Source: Nemopilema nomurai (lineage: Eukaryota; Cnidaria; Scyphozoa; Rhizostomeae; Rhizostomatidae). From it: a stretch of DNA of 64,000 nucleotides. The notes below the pieces were generated by a model. It was not told the DNA's origin. It did no database searches and saw only the letters and a list, made by a program, of their open reading frames with translations. Both the position numbers and the translations under genes were made by a program. Below are positions 50,953 through 62,531 of the stretch, in pieces. The stretch lies in NCBI GenBank assembly GCA_003864495.1, contig ML133420.1:1373959-1437958 (forward strand), in the 5' to 3' direction. The number at the start of each line of letters is the position of its first letter. Within the stretch, counting starts at the first letter, position 1.

Positions 50953-53900
50953 GTGGGTTTGGTGCTGTGCCGTTTTCTGAATATTGATGTCACTAGTGAA
51001 AGGCAGGTTGTTTCTTTTTCTGCTAGAGTACAGCAGCTGCTCCTTTTGACATTCAATTATGTTGAAATACAGTTGAAACCTCAGTTGCTCCCGTCCTCAA
51101 AGGACCGACCTAATTGGCGATAATCCAGATAATTGGGCCCTCATAAAAGTTAGGTTTGGCAAAAAAGCAAGAGGAAAAACGCGCTCTTTGTAAATAGCTG
51201 TCATCTATAGGAAGTTGCCCCTATTGCCAGGCTGTTACCTTGTGGAGGAGCAGGGGCAGTGGTAGGAAATGTTTCTTTAAAAAGTTGTTACCCGAGTATG
51301 TTCCTATGAATAATAAAGAAATCAGCTGAACTTGGAATGCTGGGTGTTTTTTTGAAAGGAATACTTGAAGAATATTCATTGTTTTACCATTTACCTGTAC
51401 CAGCTTTTGATTAGGTCGCCTCTAATAGAGAAGCACATTTTAACAATGTTCTGGGTCATCGCTTAGATTTGACCTAGTTGTTTTCTAGCAAAAAAAGCAA
51501 GGCATGGCTCACGAGTTCTATTTTAGTATGACCTTTGTAAGTAGAGTCGTGAATATTTCGTTGTTTGAGTTGGAAAAGTGTGCGATGACTCTTAGCAGAG
51601 AAATACTGAAAAACAGAAACTAGAACAATTTTTAGAAAAAGCTATACACCTTTATAAAGAAGACTAGAGCTGGTATCTCTTTGCCAGAAGAACAACCAGT
51701 ATAGTCAGTTAGGCGGGCCTTTTTATCATTGGACTAAGACGTATCGCCATCCACATTTCTTCTGCAAGTTTTGATGCTTATAGTTGTCCTGGGCTTAAAT
51801 AAGATATATGTTCCTCTTGCTGTTGTTCTGTTGTTGTTGCTGTTGTTGTTGTTGCTGTTGTTGTGACTGTTGCTATTGATTTTTGCTTCCGTTTCGGTAG
51901 GCTGCTGAACTGTAGTACATCTCCGAATTGATGTTTTCGCCACGGTTTTGTAAGGATCCATGTCTTCTCGCCCACAGATCACCTCTTTATGGCCATTGCT
52001 GTTGCACTGTCAATAGTTGCAATCGTCCTTTTTATCATTCCAGTTGTTATGTACAGGTAAGTAGGTCAAACTTACCCTTCTCCTTGTCTCACCCTTCTCC
52101 TTGCTCCTCCCTCTTTCTCCTTCTTTCTCCTTCTTTCTCTTCTTCTTTTCTCCCTCTTTCTTCTTCTTTCTCCCCCCTTTTTCGTTCTTTCCCCTCTTTT
52201 CGCTCTTTCTCCCTCTTACTTCTTCTTTCTCCCTCTTTCTCTCTCTTTCTTCTTCTTTCTCCCTCTTTCTCCCTCTTTCCCCCTCTTTCTTCTTCTTTCT
52301 CCCTCTTCTTCTTTCTCCCCTTTTTTTCGTTCTTTCCCCCCTTTTCGCTCTTTCTCCCTCTTTCTTCTTCTTTCTCACTCTTTCCCCCTCTTTCTCCCTC
52401 TTTCCCCCTCTTTCCCCCTCTTTCTTCTTCTTTCTCCCTCTTTCTTCTTCTTTCTCACTCTTTCCCCCTCTTTCTCGCTCTTTCTCCCTCTTTCTTCTTC
52501 TTTCCCCCTCTTTCTCGCTCTTTCTCCCTCTTTCCCCCTCTTTCCCCCTCTTTCTTCTTCTTTCTCCCTCTTTCTTCTTCTTTCTCACTCTCTCCCCCTC
52601 TTTCTCGCTCTTCCCCCCTCTTTCTCGCTCTTTCTCGCTCTCAAGGAGACTATTTCTTGCTTTGAGTAACTGAAATGCTGTTATCTTTTATAGACAATAC
52701 CGGCTCGAGCGGGAACTCACCAGCCAGCTTTGGAAGATTGATCCTAATGACCTCTTTGTGTACGACGGAAGAGCTCCTTCGTGCTCATCTTTTGGCAGCA
52801 TCGTGAGGATCTTCCTTTACTTACTTTTCTAGCGTTTTTATATATTCATTGTGCAGTTTCTTAATCTTAATGTTCATGGCAATCATATTTCTCTTGAGTT
52901 TGGCTTTTGCCTGTAGATTGCTTCAAACTAAGTTTCCGATGCTTTTTGGTGTAACTAGATATTCATTTGTGCAGAGAGGTGGTTAAACAGTTTTTTTAAT
53001 CAAAATTCGTCTTAGGCAGTACGTTGCTGTGCTATTGACTCAAGTTTTTCTGTGCTGATTTTACAGAGCTTATGTCCTTGAGTCCAGGGCAATCGGCGAG
53101 ATACTGATCAACAAAGATCTGAATAATCCAACACGTGAATAATCCAACACGTGAATAATCCAACACGTGAATATTTCAAAGCGACCCTTGGACAGCAACC
53201 TGACAGATGATAGGAAGCATGCTTCTGATGTTCTTTTCGCATTTTGAGCTGTCCATAGCAGTCTTCTAATACATTATTGATTTATCAAGGAGAATCCCCT
53301 TGTTCACGACTGCAGCTGTATTTTGATACTTCTTTTCTGCTATAAATTCAAGGCAAAATGGAAATAATATTTTCTTCGCATTCTGAAGAATCTGTATTGA
53401 GCAACGTAACTGATGTCTTTTGTATAAGAATCGTATTTCCTGTTGCACTTTAATTACATCTTGGGGTTCAAAATATCAACGAAAAAAAATTTCATCATCT
53501 GCTGTGCAACTTATTTTCGAAGGAATTTCTCTGTAGAAACTTTGCAAAAGACGTCACTGCTTCCCATTCAAACTTGCCGAATGGAAAGACTTCCTTTCAG
53601 GTCCCTAATGAAATAATGCAGTCTGCTGAGGTTTTTCCATTGAGACGAGAGTTAAGATGGCTCTGTTATTTGATTAAGACCGTTCGACCATTTCTTATAA
53701 ATTTCTCTTCAGGTCGATATTGAGTCAAAGTATTTTCTTCCAGATGCGTAATGAAAAAATCAGACAAATTATTCATTACACGCAAGATAATTTTTGTTTT
53801 TCTTTTGTCTTGGAATCAAGTTTTTCGGTCAAAGAAGTCGCCTGTTTTCTAGTGCAGTTTCTCTGTCGGTTCCTTCTGTCATTTATTTTCATTACTGCCG

Positions 53901-56900
53901 TTTTTCATAGACAAGCAATAGCTGGAGTATAATGGAAAAAGGACCGAGAGAAAAGTTCACGACTGTTGCAATCTACAAGGGGACCTTTGTCGCCGTCAAG
54001 AAGATTAACAAGCGAACTGTTGAGTTAAGCCGGAACGTGCTTATGGAGTTGAAGCAGGTGATTTAACTTGAAGCAAACTATTCTAGTTTGAGCCACTCTA
54101 GCCCCCTCCTCCCCCCTCTTGATAAGGGTTCATTACCACAGTTCTATTTGCATAGTAGGGAATGTGCGAATCGATTCTCTAGTGATTATTCTATTTGTAG
54201 ATGCGAGACATTCGACATGACAATATCAACATGTTCATTGGTGCTTGCACTGAACCGGGGAATGTCCTCATTGTTACTCAGTACGCAACAAAGGGGAGTC
54301 TGCAGGTTTGTTCTCGCTCTTTCTTCTCCCTGTGTTATCTCGCAAGCAGCTGTTGTCTCTCTACTCACGTGGGTAGTAACCCAACCCTGTCATCGGGCTA
54401 CTAATCATTTCTAACCACTCCGTTATCACAGAACGCAACCCTCCAAAAGGGCTCTTTATTTCACATTCATGCCTCCACTGTATCAGCACCAAGTCTTGGC
54501 ATTGTTCAGTCTGGATGCTAAGAAGATGCTGGCTCAGATTTTATATAGTAACAGCTGATTTGTTTTGTGCTAGATCTGCCATTGCTGTTAAATTTGCTGC
54601 TTTTCTTGCTTAATGCGAACAACTTTAAAACTGAAAGTGCGGCAAATAAGAAAGCGGGCAGTTTTCAGCTGATAGCCATCTCTTATTCATGCAGACCAAC
54701 CTCTAATTCAAGCAGACCAACCTCTTTTTCAGTGATAGTAAGCCGGGCCCGATTATAAACGATGAAATATTGCGGTCTTGCTCAATACATCTTCTGACGT
54801 AAATTGTTAACAAAATGTCTACATCGGGGGCCTAGTGTTCAGATGCAACTTGAAGTCTGTAATGTAGCCAAGAATTTGCTAAGTGTAAATGAAAACATTG
54901 ATGATAGGGAATTGTTTTATGATAATGGCTTTGTTCAATTTCAGGATGTTTTGGAAAACGAGACGATTAAACTGGACAACCTGTTTATTTTGTCACTATT
55001 GTACGATATTGTCAAGGTAATATGGTACAATCTTATTTCTGTTGTTTTCAAATGGTTCCAGTTATGTCATTGTCCATTGTGCAACCGACTCTTAACTTTT
55101 AGATTCCTCGTTTATTATGTTTATGTTTTTCGTCTAATTCTTGGTCGTCTAAATTTCTATTTCAGGGTCTTCTGTATCTCAACACAACTGAAATTAAGAT
55201 TCATGGCAACCTGAAATCATCTAATTGTGTTGTCGATAGCCGCTGGATGTTGAAACTGACCGACTTCGGCTTGTACCATTTCAAAGTGGGACAGGACGAC
55301 AGCGAGATGTCGGCCAGAGAATATTACAAACGTAAGCTTTGGTTGTCTCAACCGTTCGTTTGCTCTTTGAATGGAATGTTGTGCTCACACCAAGGCCGTG
55401 CCTAATTAGAGATTGAAAGGTGTACTGCTACCGCTTCTAACGCTACTTGCAGTGGCTGTATCGTATTCTGTGTTATTTCCACGTTTTTGTTACTCCTATC
55501 TTCATCTTTACTCCTATCTTCATCTTTACTCCTATCTTCACTCTCCGTCCTTCCAATTACAATGTCAAGATATCTGGCAAATATGATGCTAGTCATATAA
55601 AAAGACATGTCTAACACAATTCGTCCTTCTGCTAAGATCTACCACTGATTTAAGGGGAGAGGGCGTGATTTACCGAGTGGGACCTTGCAAGTAGGCGTTT
55701 ATGCCCCAAATCTATTGACCTGGAAGTACGAGGTACTTGCATGTTTATTTGACTGCTCTGATTCATGTTTTAGGGCTGCTGTGGTGCGCTCCAGAGCGTC
55801 TTAGGGAGGAGCCTCAGACAGCGCAGGGGACTCACAAGTGTGACGTGTATAGTTTTGCAATAATTCTGCAGGAATGTCATACAAGAGAAGGAGCTTGGAG
55901 TGGCACGTTTCTAGAGCCTCAAGGTAGTTTTTGCACGCTCTTCTCTCGATATGCAATATGCTATGTCTCTGCGGTATCGTCTTACCAGAAATAATAATGA
56001 AAACCTCAGTCGATAACTCACTATAAAGTACGTGGGTCCTATGCATCATAAACACATGATGGTGTTGGTCTTTTTCAATCTTATCAATGCTATAAACTTT
56101 TATCGACATTCATGACAATATCATTGGCATAGTAAAATTCATTTTAATGAAACATTTATGCTGGTGCATTCTTCGGGAGTGCCTTCCCCTATGGGGCCAC
56201 TTTGCCGTTAGAAGCTATAAGCTACTGTGCTTTTGTAATGAAAGTCTCAAGATGGACGACAATGTGACCTCATTCGTGGTCGACTTCAGAGGGAGGCCAG
56301 ATAACCAGGCCTAGGGTGGGACTGCTTTCTCTTATTACAGCTGGCTTGAAAGGAGCAATGTAGAAATTCCCATCTTTTCTCGATATCTAATAACTGGTGT
56401 TTTTATCACCACAGATATAATAGAACGTGTGAAGTTCACAGAGTGTCCGCCATTTCGGCCTCCAGTGCCATACCTGATAGAAAAGGTGGAAGGCCTGCGA
56501 GACCTGATGAAGAGATGCTGGTTCGAAGAGCCGGATGACCGGCCTAACATCGCCGAAATCAGGAAGGAGATCGAGAATATGATGGCGCACAACGGATTGT
56601 AAGCATTGCATTGTGAATCGCCTGCTTCTTTCTCGTGTGTTTATCGAGACTGGCGTTTGTGATGGCCTGTTCCAAGCTGCGATTATGATCATCATAGGTT
56701 TAGTGCGTTAATTTTTATCAATATTTACGGGATAGACCAATTGCGCTAGAGTATCACGATTCTAGAATTCTTGCGCTTGGCAGGAGATGTTTACCATGTC
56801 TGTAGCTTGAAGTAGGTCGTGTTTTTGTCTCAATGGAGATAGGTCGTGTTTTTGTCTCAATGGAGATAGGTTGTGTTTTTGTCTCAATGGAGATGGGTTG

Positions 56901-59900
56901 TGTTTTTGTTTCAATGAAGGTAGGTTGTGTTTTTGTCTCGATGGAGATAGGTTGTGTTTTTGTCTCAATGGATATAGGTCGTGTTTTTGTCTCAATGGAT
57001 ATAGGTTGTGTTTTTGTCTCAATGGAGATAGGTCGTGTTTTTGTCTCAATGGATATAGGTTGTGTTTTTGTCTCAATGGATATAGGTTGTGTTTTTGTCT
57101 CAATTGATATAGGTTGTGTTTTTGTCTCGATGGAGATAGGTTGTGTTTTTGTCTCAATTGAATTAGGTTGTGTTTTTGTCTCAATGGAGATGGGTCGTGT
57201 TTTTGTCTCAATGGATATAGGTTGTGTTTTTGTCTCAATGGATATAGGTTGTGTTTTTGTCTCAATTGATATAGGTTGTGTTTTTGTCTCGATGGAGATA
57301 GGTCGTATTTTTGTCTCAATGGAGATAGGTTGTGTTTTTGTCTCAATGGATATAGGTTGTGTTTTTGTCTCAATGGATATAGGTTGTGTTTTTGTCTCAA
57401 TTGATATAGGTTGTGTTTTTGTCTCGATGGAGATAGGTCGTGTTTTTGTCTCAATGGATATAGGTTGTGTTTTTGTCTCAATGGATATAGGTTGTGTTTT
57501 TGTCTCAATGGAGATAGGTTGTGTTTTTGTCTCAATGGAGATAGGTTGTGTTTTTGTCTCAATGGAGATAGGTTGTGTTTTTGTCTCAATGGAGATAGGT
57601 TGTGTTTTTGTCTCAATGGATATAGGTTGTGTTTTTGTCTCAATGGAGATAGGTTGTGTTTTTGTCTCAATGGAGATAGGTTGTGTTTTTGTCTCAATGG
57701 AGATAGGTTGTGTTTTTGTCTCAATGGATATAGGTTGTGTTTTTGTCTCAATGGAGATAGGTTGTGTTTTTGTCTCAATGGAGATAGGTTGTGTTTTTGT
57801 CTCGATGGAGATAGGTCGTATTTTTGTCTCAATGGAGATAGGTTGTGTTTTTGTCTCAATGGATATAGGTTGTGTTTTTCTCAATGGATATAGGTTGTGT
57901 TTTTGTCTCAATTGATATAGGTTGTGTTTTTGTCTCGATGGAGATAGGTCGTGTTTTTGTCTCAATGGATATAGGTTGTGTTTTTTCTCAATGGATATAG
58001 GTTGTGTTTTTGTCTCAATGGAGATAGGTTGTGTTTTTGTCTCAATGGAGATAGGTTGTGTTTTTGTCTCAATGGAGATAGGTTGTGTTTTTGTCTCAAT
58101 TGAATTAGGTTGGGTTTTTGCTACAATGATAGTAGTTTAACAAGCAAAAAGACATTTTTGCTCATGATTGCCTCATCGGGATCTGCTTTGGACCGGACAA
58201 AAACCTTTCCTGCAGTATCAGACCACTTGCACGTTTGGCTGTTGTCGTTGTCGCAAGTAGGTTTTGAGTAATGTTGTTTTGAAGCGCGCCTCCGTAGTAA
58301 CGACATTGAACTGTTGTTCCAACGCAGTTGATCTGTCATGTATAGTAGCATCCCAGGTGCTCCATTAGAATTTTATCATTTGTCAGAACCACTCATATAC
58401 TATCTATTAGTATTGAAATCCACCTCAAATCCCGCAGGAAAAGAAATATATTCGACAACATGATTTACATGATGGAGCGTTACACTGAGAACTTGGAGGA
58501 GGTCGTTGAATGCAAGACTGGTGAACTAATGGATGAAAAGCGAAAAACAGAGGCGTTGCTGGAACGGATGCTGCCAATCACTGTTGCTAAGCAACTGAAG
58601 AAGGGGAAGGCGGTGGAAGCGGAGCATTTCAGCGATGTGACGATATACTTCAGTGATATCGTTGGGTTCACCTCATTGTGTGCCGAATGCACTCCTATGC
58701 AGGTTTGAATCACATGGTTCTTTCACACTTCAGGAATGTGACACTGTACACCAGTCATTTGTCACAGCGTGGCCAGTCAAGGGCACTGGAGAGGTTACCA
58801 TTCACGGCCATGTCACTCTCTCTGTCCCTCTTGTCTGCGGTGTGTAATGACCTGGTCCGGTTCATTGGTTATTGACACATCCAAAGTGCTCTTAAGTCTC
58901 TACATTAGCCATTTGTTACGAAATACACGTCAGTTGGAAGGACAGCTATTCTCGCTTGCACTCATTATGACAAGATGACCTCCCACGATCATGTCATTAG
59001 AGGCCGCTCAATCACACATGGCGATTTTCTCAGGCTAGATCAAGTCCTGCTAGGCGGGCGCTCTTCATTTTAATTTTATCTTCTTCCTAAAGGGTCATTT
59101 TAATATGCACATTTCACTTTAGACTTCACGCAAACTTCAAAGAAACATTTAGCTGTTCCCAGCTCCATCTTGTCTATTGCGGTCAACAACTTTTCAAGAA
59201 GTTAGATTTAGAGATTGGAGCTTATCACCACTAAACGACATTATCGTCTCAGTTAATCGTGACATAATCGACATCATCATTATCGTCATTTTTTGCATCG
59301 CCGCAATTGGTCGTTGATGAGATGCTTTTCCATTCAGGTTGTGAATATCTTGAATGACCTGTACACACTATTCGATGACGTCATCAAGGGGTACGACGTA
59401 TACAAGGTTGGTCTAATTTGTCGCGTCCCTTCTGCCTGGTTGCTTAGGAATGACAATGCCGCATTGATAGCCGAAGCTACGCATCAAATGCACCTGCCTA
59501 TAGGAAAGGCTCCTTCTTAAAAAGGTCTAAAAACAATACTTGATATTTAACTAAAAATGTACTTACTCGCTCGCACATTTTACGCACCCGAATTGATTGT
59601 CATTGGTGGTGTTTCTTGAAGGTTGAGACAATTGGAGACGCGTACATGGTTGCATCAGGACTTCCCATTAGAAATGGACAGCAACATGCAAAGGAAATCG
59701 CTTTGATGTCACTTAGCATCTTATCTGAAGTCAAAGACTTCACGATCCGCCATAAGCCAGGCTACAAGCTCAAGCTAAGAGTTGGCGTTCATACAGGTAC
59801 CCATGTCTTAATACCTCTTAATGTATGTAATATGTAATATGTCTTAATACCTCTTAATGTATGTAATATGTAATATGTCTTAATACCTCATTGTAGATTA

Positions 59901-61604
59901 ACTCCCATTTTACTTGCAGTGCTACTTACGCGAAAAATCTATTAAAAATGGCTACACTATTTGTCATAGACGCCAAATTGCTAATTGTGCCACTTTCACC
60001 TTTTTTCGGTCGTTACGAACCATGATAAACTCTCCAGCGAGTATGACAAACTGCGCTGCTTTCCAAATCATAACGATGGGTGAAAACAGGTTCCCGAAGA
60101 ATTGTGACTTTATCTTGTCTTGTACAACTAATAGTTTGAGTAGCTGGCTTGTATGTAACTTGAACAAATTTGTTTTAATGCGTTTTCTTCTTATTTAGGC
60201 CCTGTTGTCGCCGGGGTTGTGGGCACTGTTATGCCTAGGTATTGTTTATTTGGAGACACTGTCAATACGTCGTCCAGAATGGAAACCACTGGACTTCGTA
60301 AGTACTTCTGTTTGACGTTTGAGTCTCGAATTTGTTCTTGTGCGGCTTTAGTCTTGGTTTCTGCTTTTGCTCCTCCTGCATTGGATTCTAGGCAGGTCAG
60401 AGTCATGGGATATTGTGTAATGATTAAATCAGATCGCTACTTTCTTCAAATTTCTCTTTGCCTAATTTCTCTCGTTAGTCTACGACCAATGTCCACTTCT
60501 TTCTCGGTGCTATAGTTAGCCTTATTTGCATTTGTTCTTCTCAATAGCACTTAAGATACATATCAGCGCTTCAACTGGCAAGGCACTGCTGGCCCTTGGG
60601 GGCTTCCATTTGGAAGAGAGAGGAGAAGTCTATCTAAAGGTGAGTGCATTCGCCGTCAGATAAAAATCCTGAAGCTCCTGCTATCGAGGAGGTTAACACT
60701 CTTTGGCAATTATGTGTTTTTGTGCAGGTGAATACTCAGGCATGATTGGTATGGTTTTTGGGTACATTGTCATCCGTGTATCCATGTCTTATTGAGCGAA
60801 AGGCAGAATGTTTTATCTATCAGCAGGATAACCAGCATCTTAAAATGTTGAAAGAGTTAAATTGCATCAGATTGGTACATAAACTGAAATGAACTCGTCA
60901 TCTATTATCACCAGTAATATATTCCAAGCGGCCTTTTATGCACAGGGCAAAGCAATAGCAAAGCGAAAGGTACCATCCTTTTCCTTAGGGAAGGGGGGTT
61001 AAGGAGTTTCCTCCACTATCCCATTGCTGCAAACGCCCCCTGTTGTTTTCCATATCTTTCTTGTACATGTGCTGTGACGAAAGCTTAAAAAAATTTTGCT
61101 GTTCTGAAGACCAACTATTTCCTCTGAGATCATTTGAAGATCAAACCAGTTGACTAAGATTAACAAGAACATCCTATTATTGTGAGGCTCAAATAGGAAC
61201 TAAACGTGTCATCTGTTTCGCTTCAGGGTAAAGGCAGTGTTACGACATTTTGGCTGCTGGATGCTGACGAATCGCTCAAGCGAACAAGAGTAGCAGAGGA
61301 AGAAAAGCCCAAGTGTCACAATGCAAAGATCGGTAGTCAGTTCTCAATGGCACTGCTGCGCAACTCACCGAGTCTCCGCGCTAAGCTCCTGAACAGTGGT
61401 CTGAGTGGGACGCCAAGAGGAACGCCCAAAGACTCTGTCAACAACTCGCCTTCTATACTGAATTGTAGCACGCGGAGAAAGAAGAAAATGGAGTTCGAAA
61501 CGGTCGTAACTACAGAGCGCGTGCAATTGCTGAACTCAAGTTCGCCAAAAGGTACGAGTTTCGAGAACGGAGAGGCACCCGGGGAGGAGTTTTCTAAGTG
61601 CTGA
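44489..61604 (+). CDS. Receptor-type (natriuretic-peptide-receptor-like) guanylate cyclase
   Basis: Twenty exons join in phase to 1,232 aa: 44489-44992, 47489-47801, 48675-49033, 49613-49748, 50131-50211, 50737-50952, 51978-52056, 52694-52802, 53911-54057, 54201-54305, 54945-55016, 55166-55331, 55774-55923, 56415-56598, 58438-58702, 59338-59406, 59622-59796, 60199-60297, 60548-60639 and 61227-61604. The enzyme makes cGMP from GTP on the cytoplasmic side of the plasma membrane when an extracellular ligand binds. Order: signal peptide, ANF-receptor ectodomain, one membrane helix, kinase-homology domain, coiled linker, cyclase, 120-residue tail. The start is the first ATG before a hydrophobic leader. 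Exon 3 has a weak donor (CAG/GTCCCA), and the acceptor of exon 6 was chosen by phase, so those two edges are less sure. The ligand cannot be inferred. Orthology to vertebrate NPR1/NPR2 is uncertain, so no symbol is given. Confidence 0.93.
49095..49427. repeat. 42-bp minisatellite in cyclase intron 3
   Basis: Eight units of 42 bp, each with catgggtattctgtatt and gaaataact, lie in the intron between exons 3 and 4. Open frames on both strands through it are repeat artefacts. Confidence 0.95.
51818..51880 (+). repeat. TTG/CTG trinucleotide tract
   Basis: A run of ttg and ctg triplets in the intron between exons 6 and 7 of the receptor cyclase, about 60 bp and slightly imperfect. Confidence 0.85.
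52080..52645 (+). repeat. Long polypyrimidine tract in cyclase intron 7
   Basis: About 560 bp of almost uninterrupted C/T on the plus strand, built from ctttctccctc and ctttcttctt variants. It lies between exons 7 and 8. The Ser/Phe/Leu and Arg/Lys/Glu frames through it are artefacts. Confidence 0.95.
53136..53173 (+). repeat. 16-bp triplicate
   Basis: The phrase aatccaacacgtgaat recurs three times in tandem in the intron between exons 8 and 9. Confidence 0.85.
55489..55544 (+). repeat. 18-bp triplicate
   Basis: The unit ttactcctatcttcatct is present three times, the last copy diverged, in the intron between exons 12 and 13. Confidence 0.85.
56812..58115. repeat. 27-bp minisatellite, about 48 copies
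   Basis: A 27-bp unit containing gtgtttttgtctcaatgg and agataggtt is repeated for 1.3 kb in the intron between exon 14 (end of the kinase-homology domain) and exon 15 (linker and cyclase start). Two units near 57,880 and 57,985 lack two or three bases. The unit is a multiple of three, so long nine-residue-repeat frames appear on both strands; they are not genes. Confidence 0.96.
58438..61604 (+). other. Coiled linker, cyclase domain and C-terminal tail
   Basis: Exon 15 gives the dimerising helix ([20 protein letters not shown], then ERMLP) and the first metal-binding motif, [11 protein letters not shown]. Exon 17 has [13 protein letters not shown], with the guanine-selecting Glu and the second metal Asp. 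Exon 18 has [17 protein letters not shown], whose Cys is the second guanine-selecting residue and whose Asn and Arg act in catalysis. Exon 19 has [13 protein letters not shown]. All expected active-site residues are therefore intact for GTP cyclisation. Exon 20 adds FWLLDADE and then a tail of about 120 residues rich in Ser, Asn and Lys/Arg with a RRKKK cluster, ending FSKC. No domain is recognised in the tail. Confidence 0.94.
59806..59890 (+). repeat. 41-bp duplication
   Basis: The phrase cttaatacctcttaatgt followed by two atgtaatatg repeats occurs twice in tandem, then begins a third time, in the intron after cyclase exon 17. Confidence 0.85.
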
Positions 61605-62296
61605 TCTTCCTTTTAAATCCTTTTAGAAGTTTTATTAGTTTCTAGTTTAGAATCTCTAGACCATGCTGCCCGCCAAATTAGGAGTGACGGATGCTGTATA
61701 ACAGCGGTTGATTATTGCTAGAAATGTCCTTTTTATCGGCGTTAGTGATGTGAGTCCTGCCTTTTTTTCTAAACTTTCCTTTTTCAACGACGGTTTTGTA
61801 AATACTTGAATTACATGCCTATTAGCGCGCGTCGAAGGCACGTTTCTGAAAGAGTTTTAACCAATGATATTAATTTCTTTCGAATTTTGTTGTGTCAACG
61901 GTGGCAGTAAAGTTCGCTGTTACGATGAACTAATACTGCAGACCCAAACTCATTCAACCCACAGTTACTTTATGGTTACTTCACAGATCAACTATCATGC
62001 TATAGCTACGGGATTTTATTTTTACTTTGAAAATATAACAGTTATGTAGTCAACATAGTTGAATATAGTACTTAGGTAAATATTTCTTATGTAAAATTTG
62101 ACAATATGATGTAAATATTTAACTGTGTATAACGTACATTTTTCATTTCCCTCATTCAGCTTCGTGTTTTAGTATCAGTAAATGTGTTTGCTCTCTAAAT
62201 CTGCTTGCTCCAATATTTTTCGGGGGTAAGAAGACCAGCATTCATGTTCGGCCAAGTCTCTTTACCTTACGATCTGCTCTTCCCTTTGACCCCCGT

Positions 62297-62445
62297 AGCC
62301 AATTCCACGAATTGGTTTACATTTCCAGGAATTTGTGTGGCTAATTCCGAGAATTTATGCAGCCAGTTCCAGGAATTTATGTAGCCAATTACGAGAGTTT
62401 ATGTAGCCAGTTCCGAGAATTAGTGTAGCCAATGCCAAGAACTTA
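62297..62445 (+). repeat. 22-bp degenerate tandem repeat
   Basis: Six or so imperfect 22-bp units of the type gaatttatgtagccagttcc lie 700-840 bp downstream of the cyclase stop codon, probably in its 3' UTR. Confidence 0.8.
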
Positions 62446-62525
62446 ATTAGTGTCCATGGTATAGCGCCGCTTTGACGATACAGGGTTTAAACGAGTATTC
62501 ATGTACATCTACACGCATTGTATGT

Positions 62526-62531
62526 AATAAA
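62526..62531 (+). terminator. Candidate polyadenylation signal of the receptor cyclase
   Basis: An AATAAA about 920 bp after the stop codon, followed by T-rich sequence. I saw no earlier canonical signal after the stop. There is no transcript support. Confidence 0.4.

Larger units (their letters stand above)
51978..56598 (+). other. Membrane helix and kinase-homology domain
   Basis: Exon 7 (51978-52056) encodes one hydrophobic helix, [19 protein letters not shown]. Exon 8 begins [20 protein letters not shown], the usual juxtamembrane segment. Exons 9-14 form the kinase-homology domain. Present are VAVKKI (beta-3 lysine), [34 protein letters not shown] (DFG kept), [19 protein letters not shown] and [20 protein letters not shown]. 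The catalytic loop reads [10 protein letters not shown], so the catalytic aspartate of HRD is absent, as in other receptor cyclases. There is no full glycine-rich loop. The domain is expected to bind ATP and regulate the cyclase rather than phosphorylate. Confidence 0.92.

Noticed and set aside
52010..52673. Ser/Phe/Leu-rich and Arg/Lys/Glu-rich frames of about 190-245 codons
   Set aside because: Translation of a polypyrimidine tract in an intron; low complexity on both strands.
56754..58140. Open frames of up to 403 codons with nine-residue repeats
   Set aside because: Explained by the 27-bp minisatellite inside a receptor-cyclase intron; frames are open on both strands alike.
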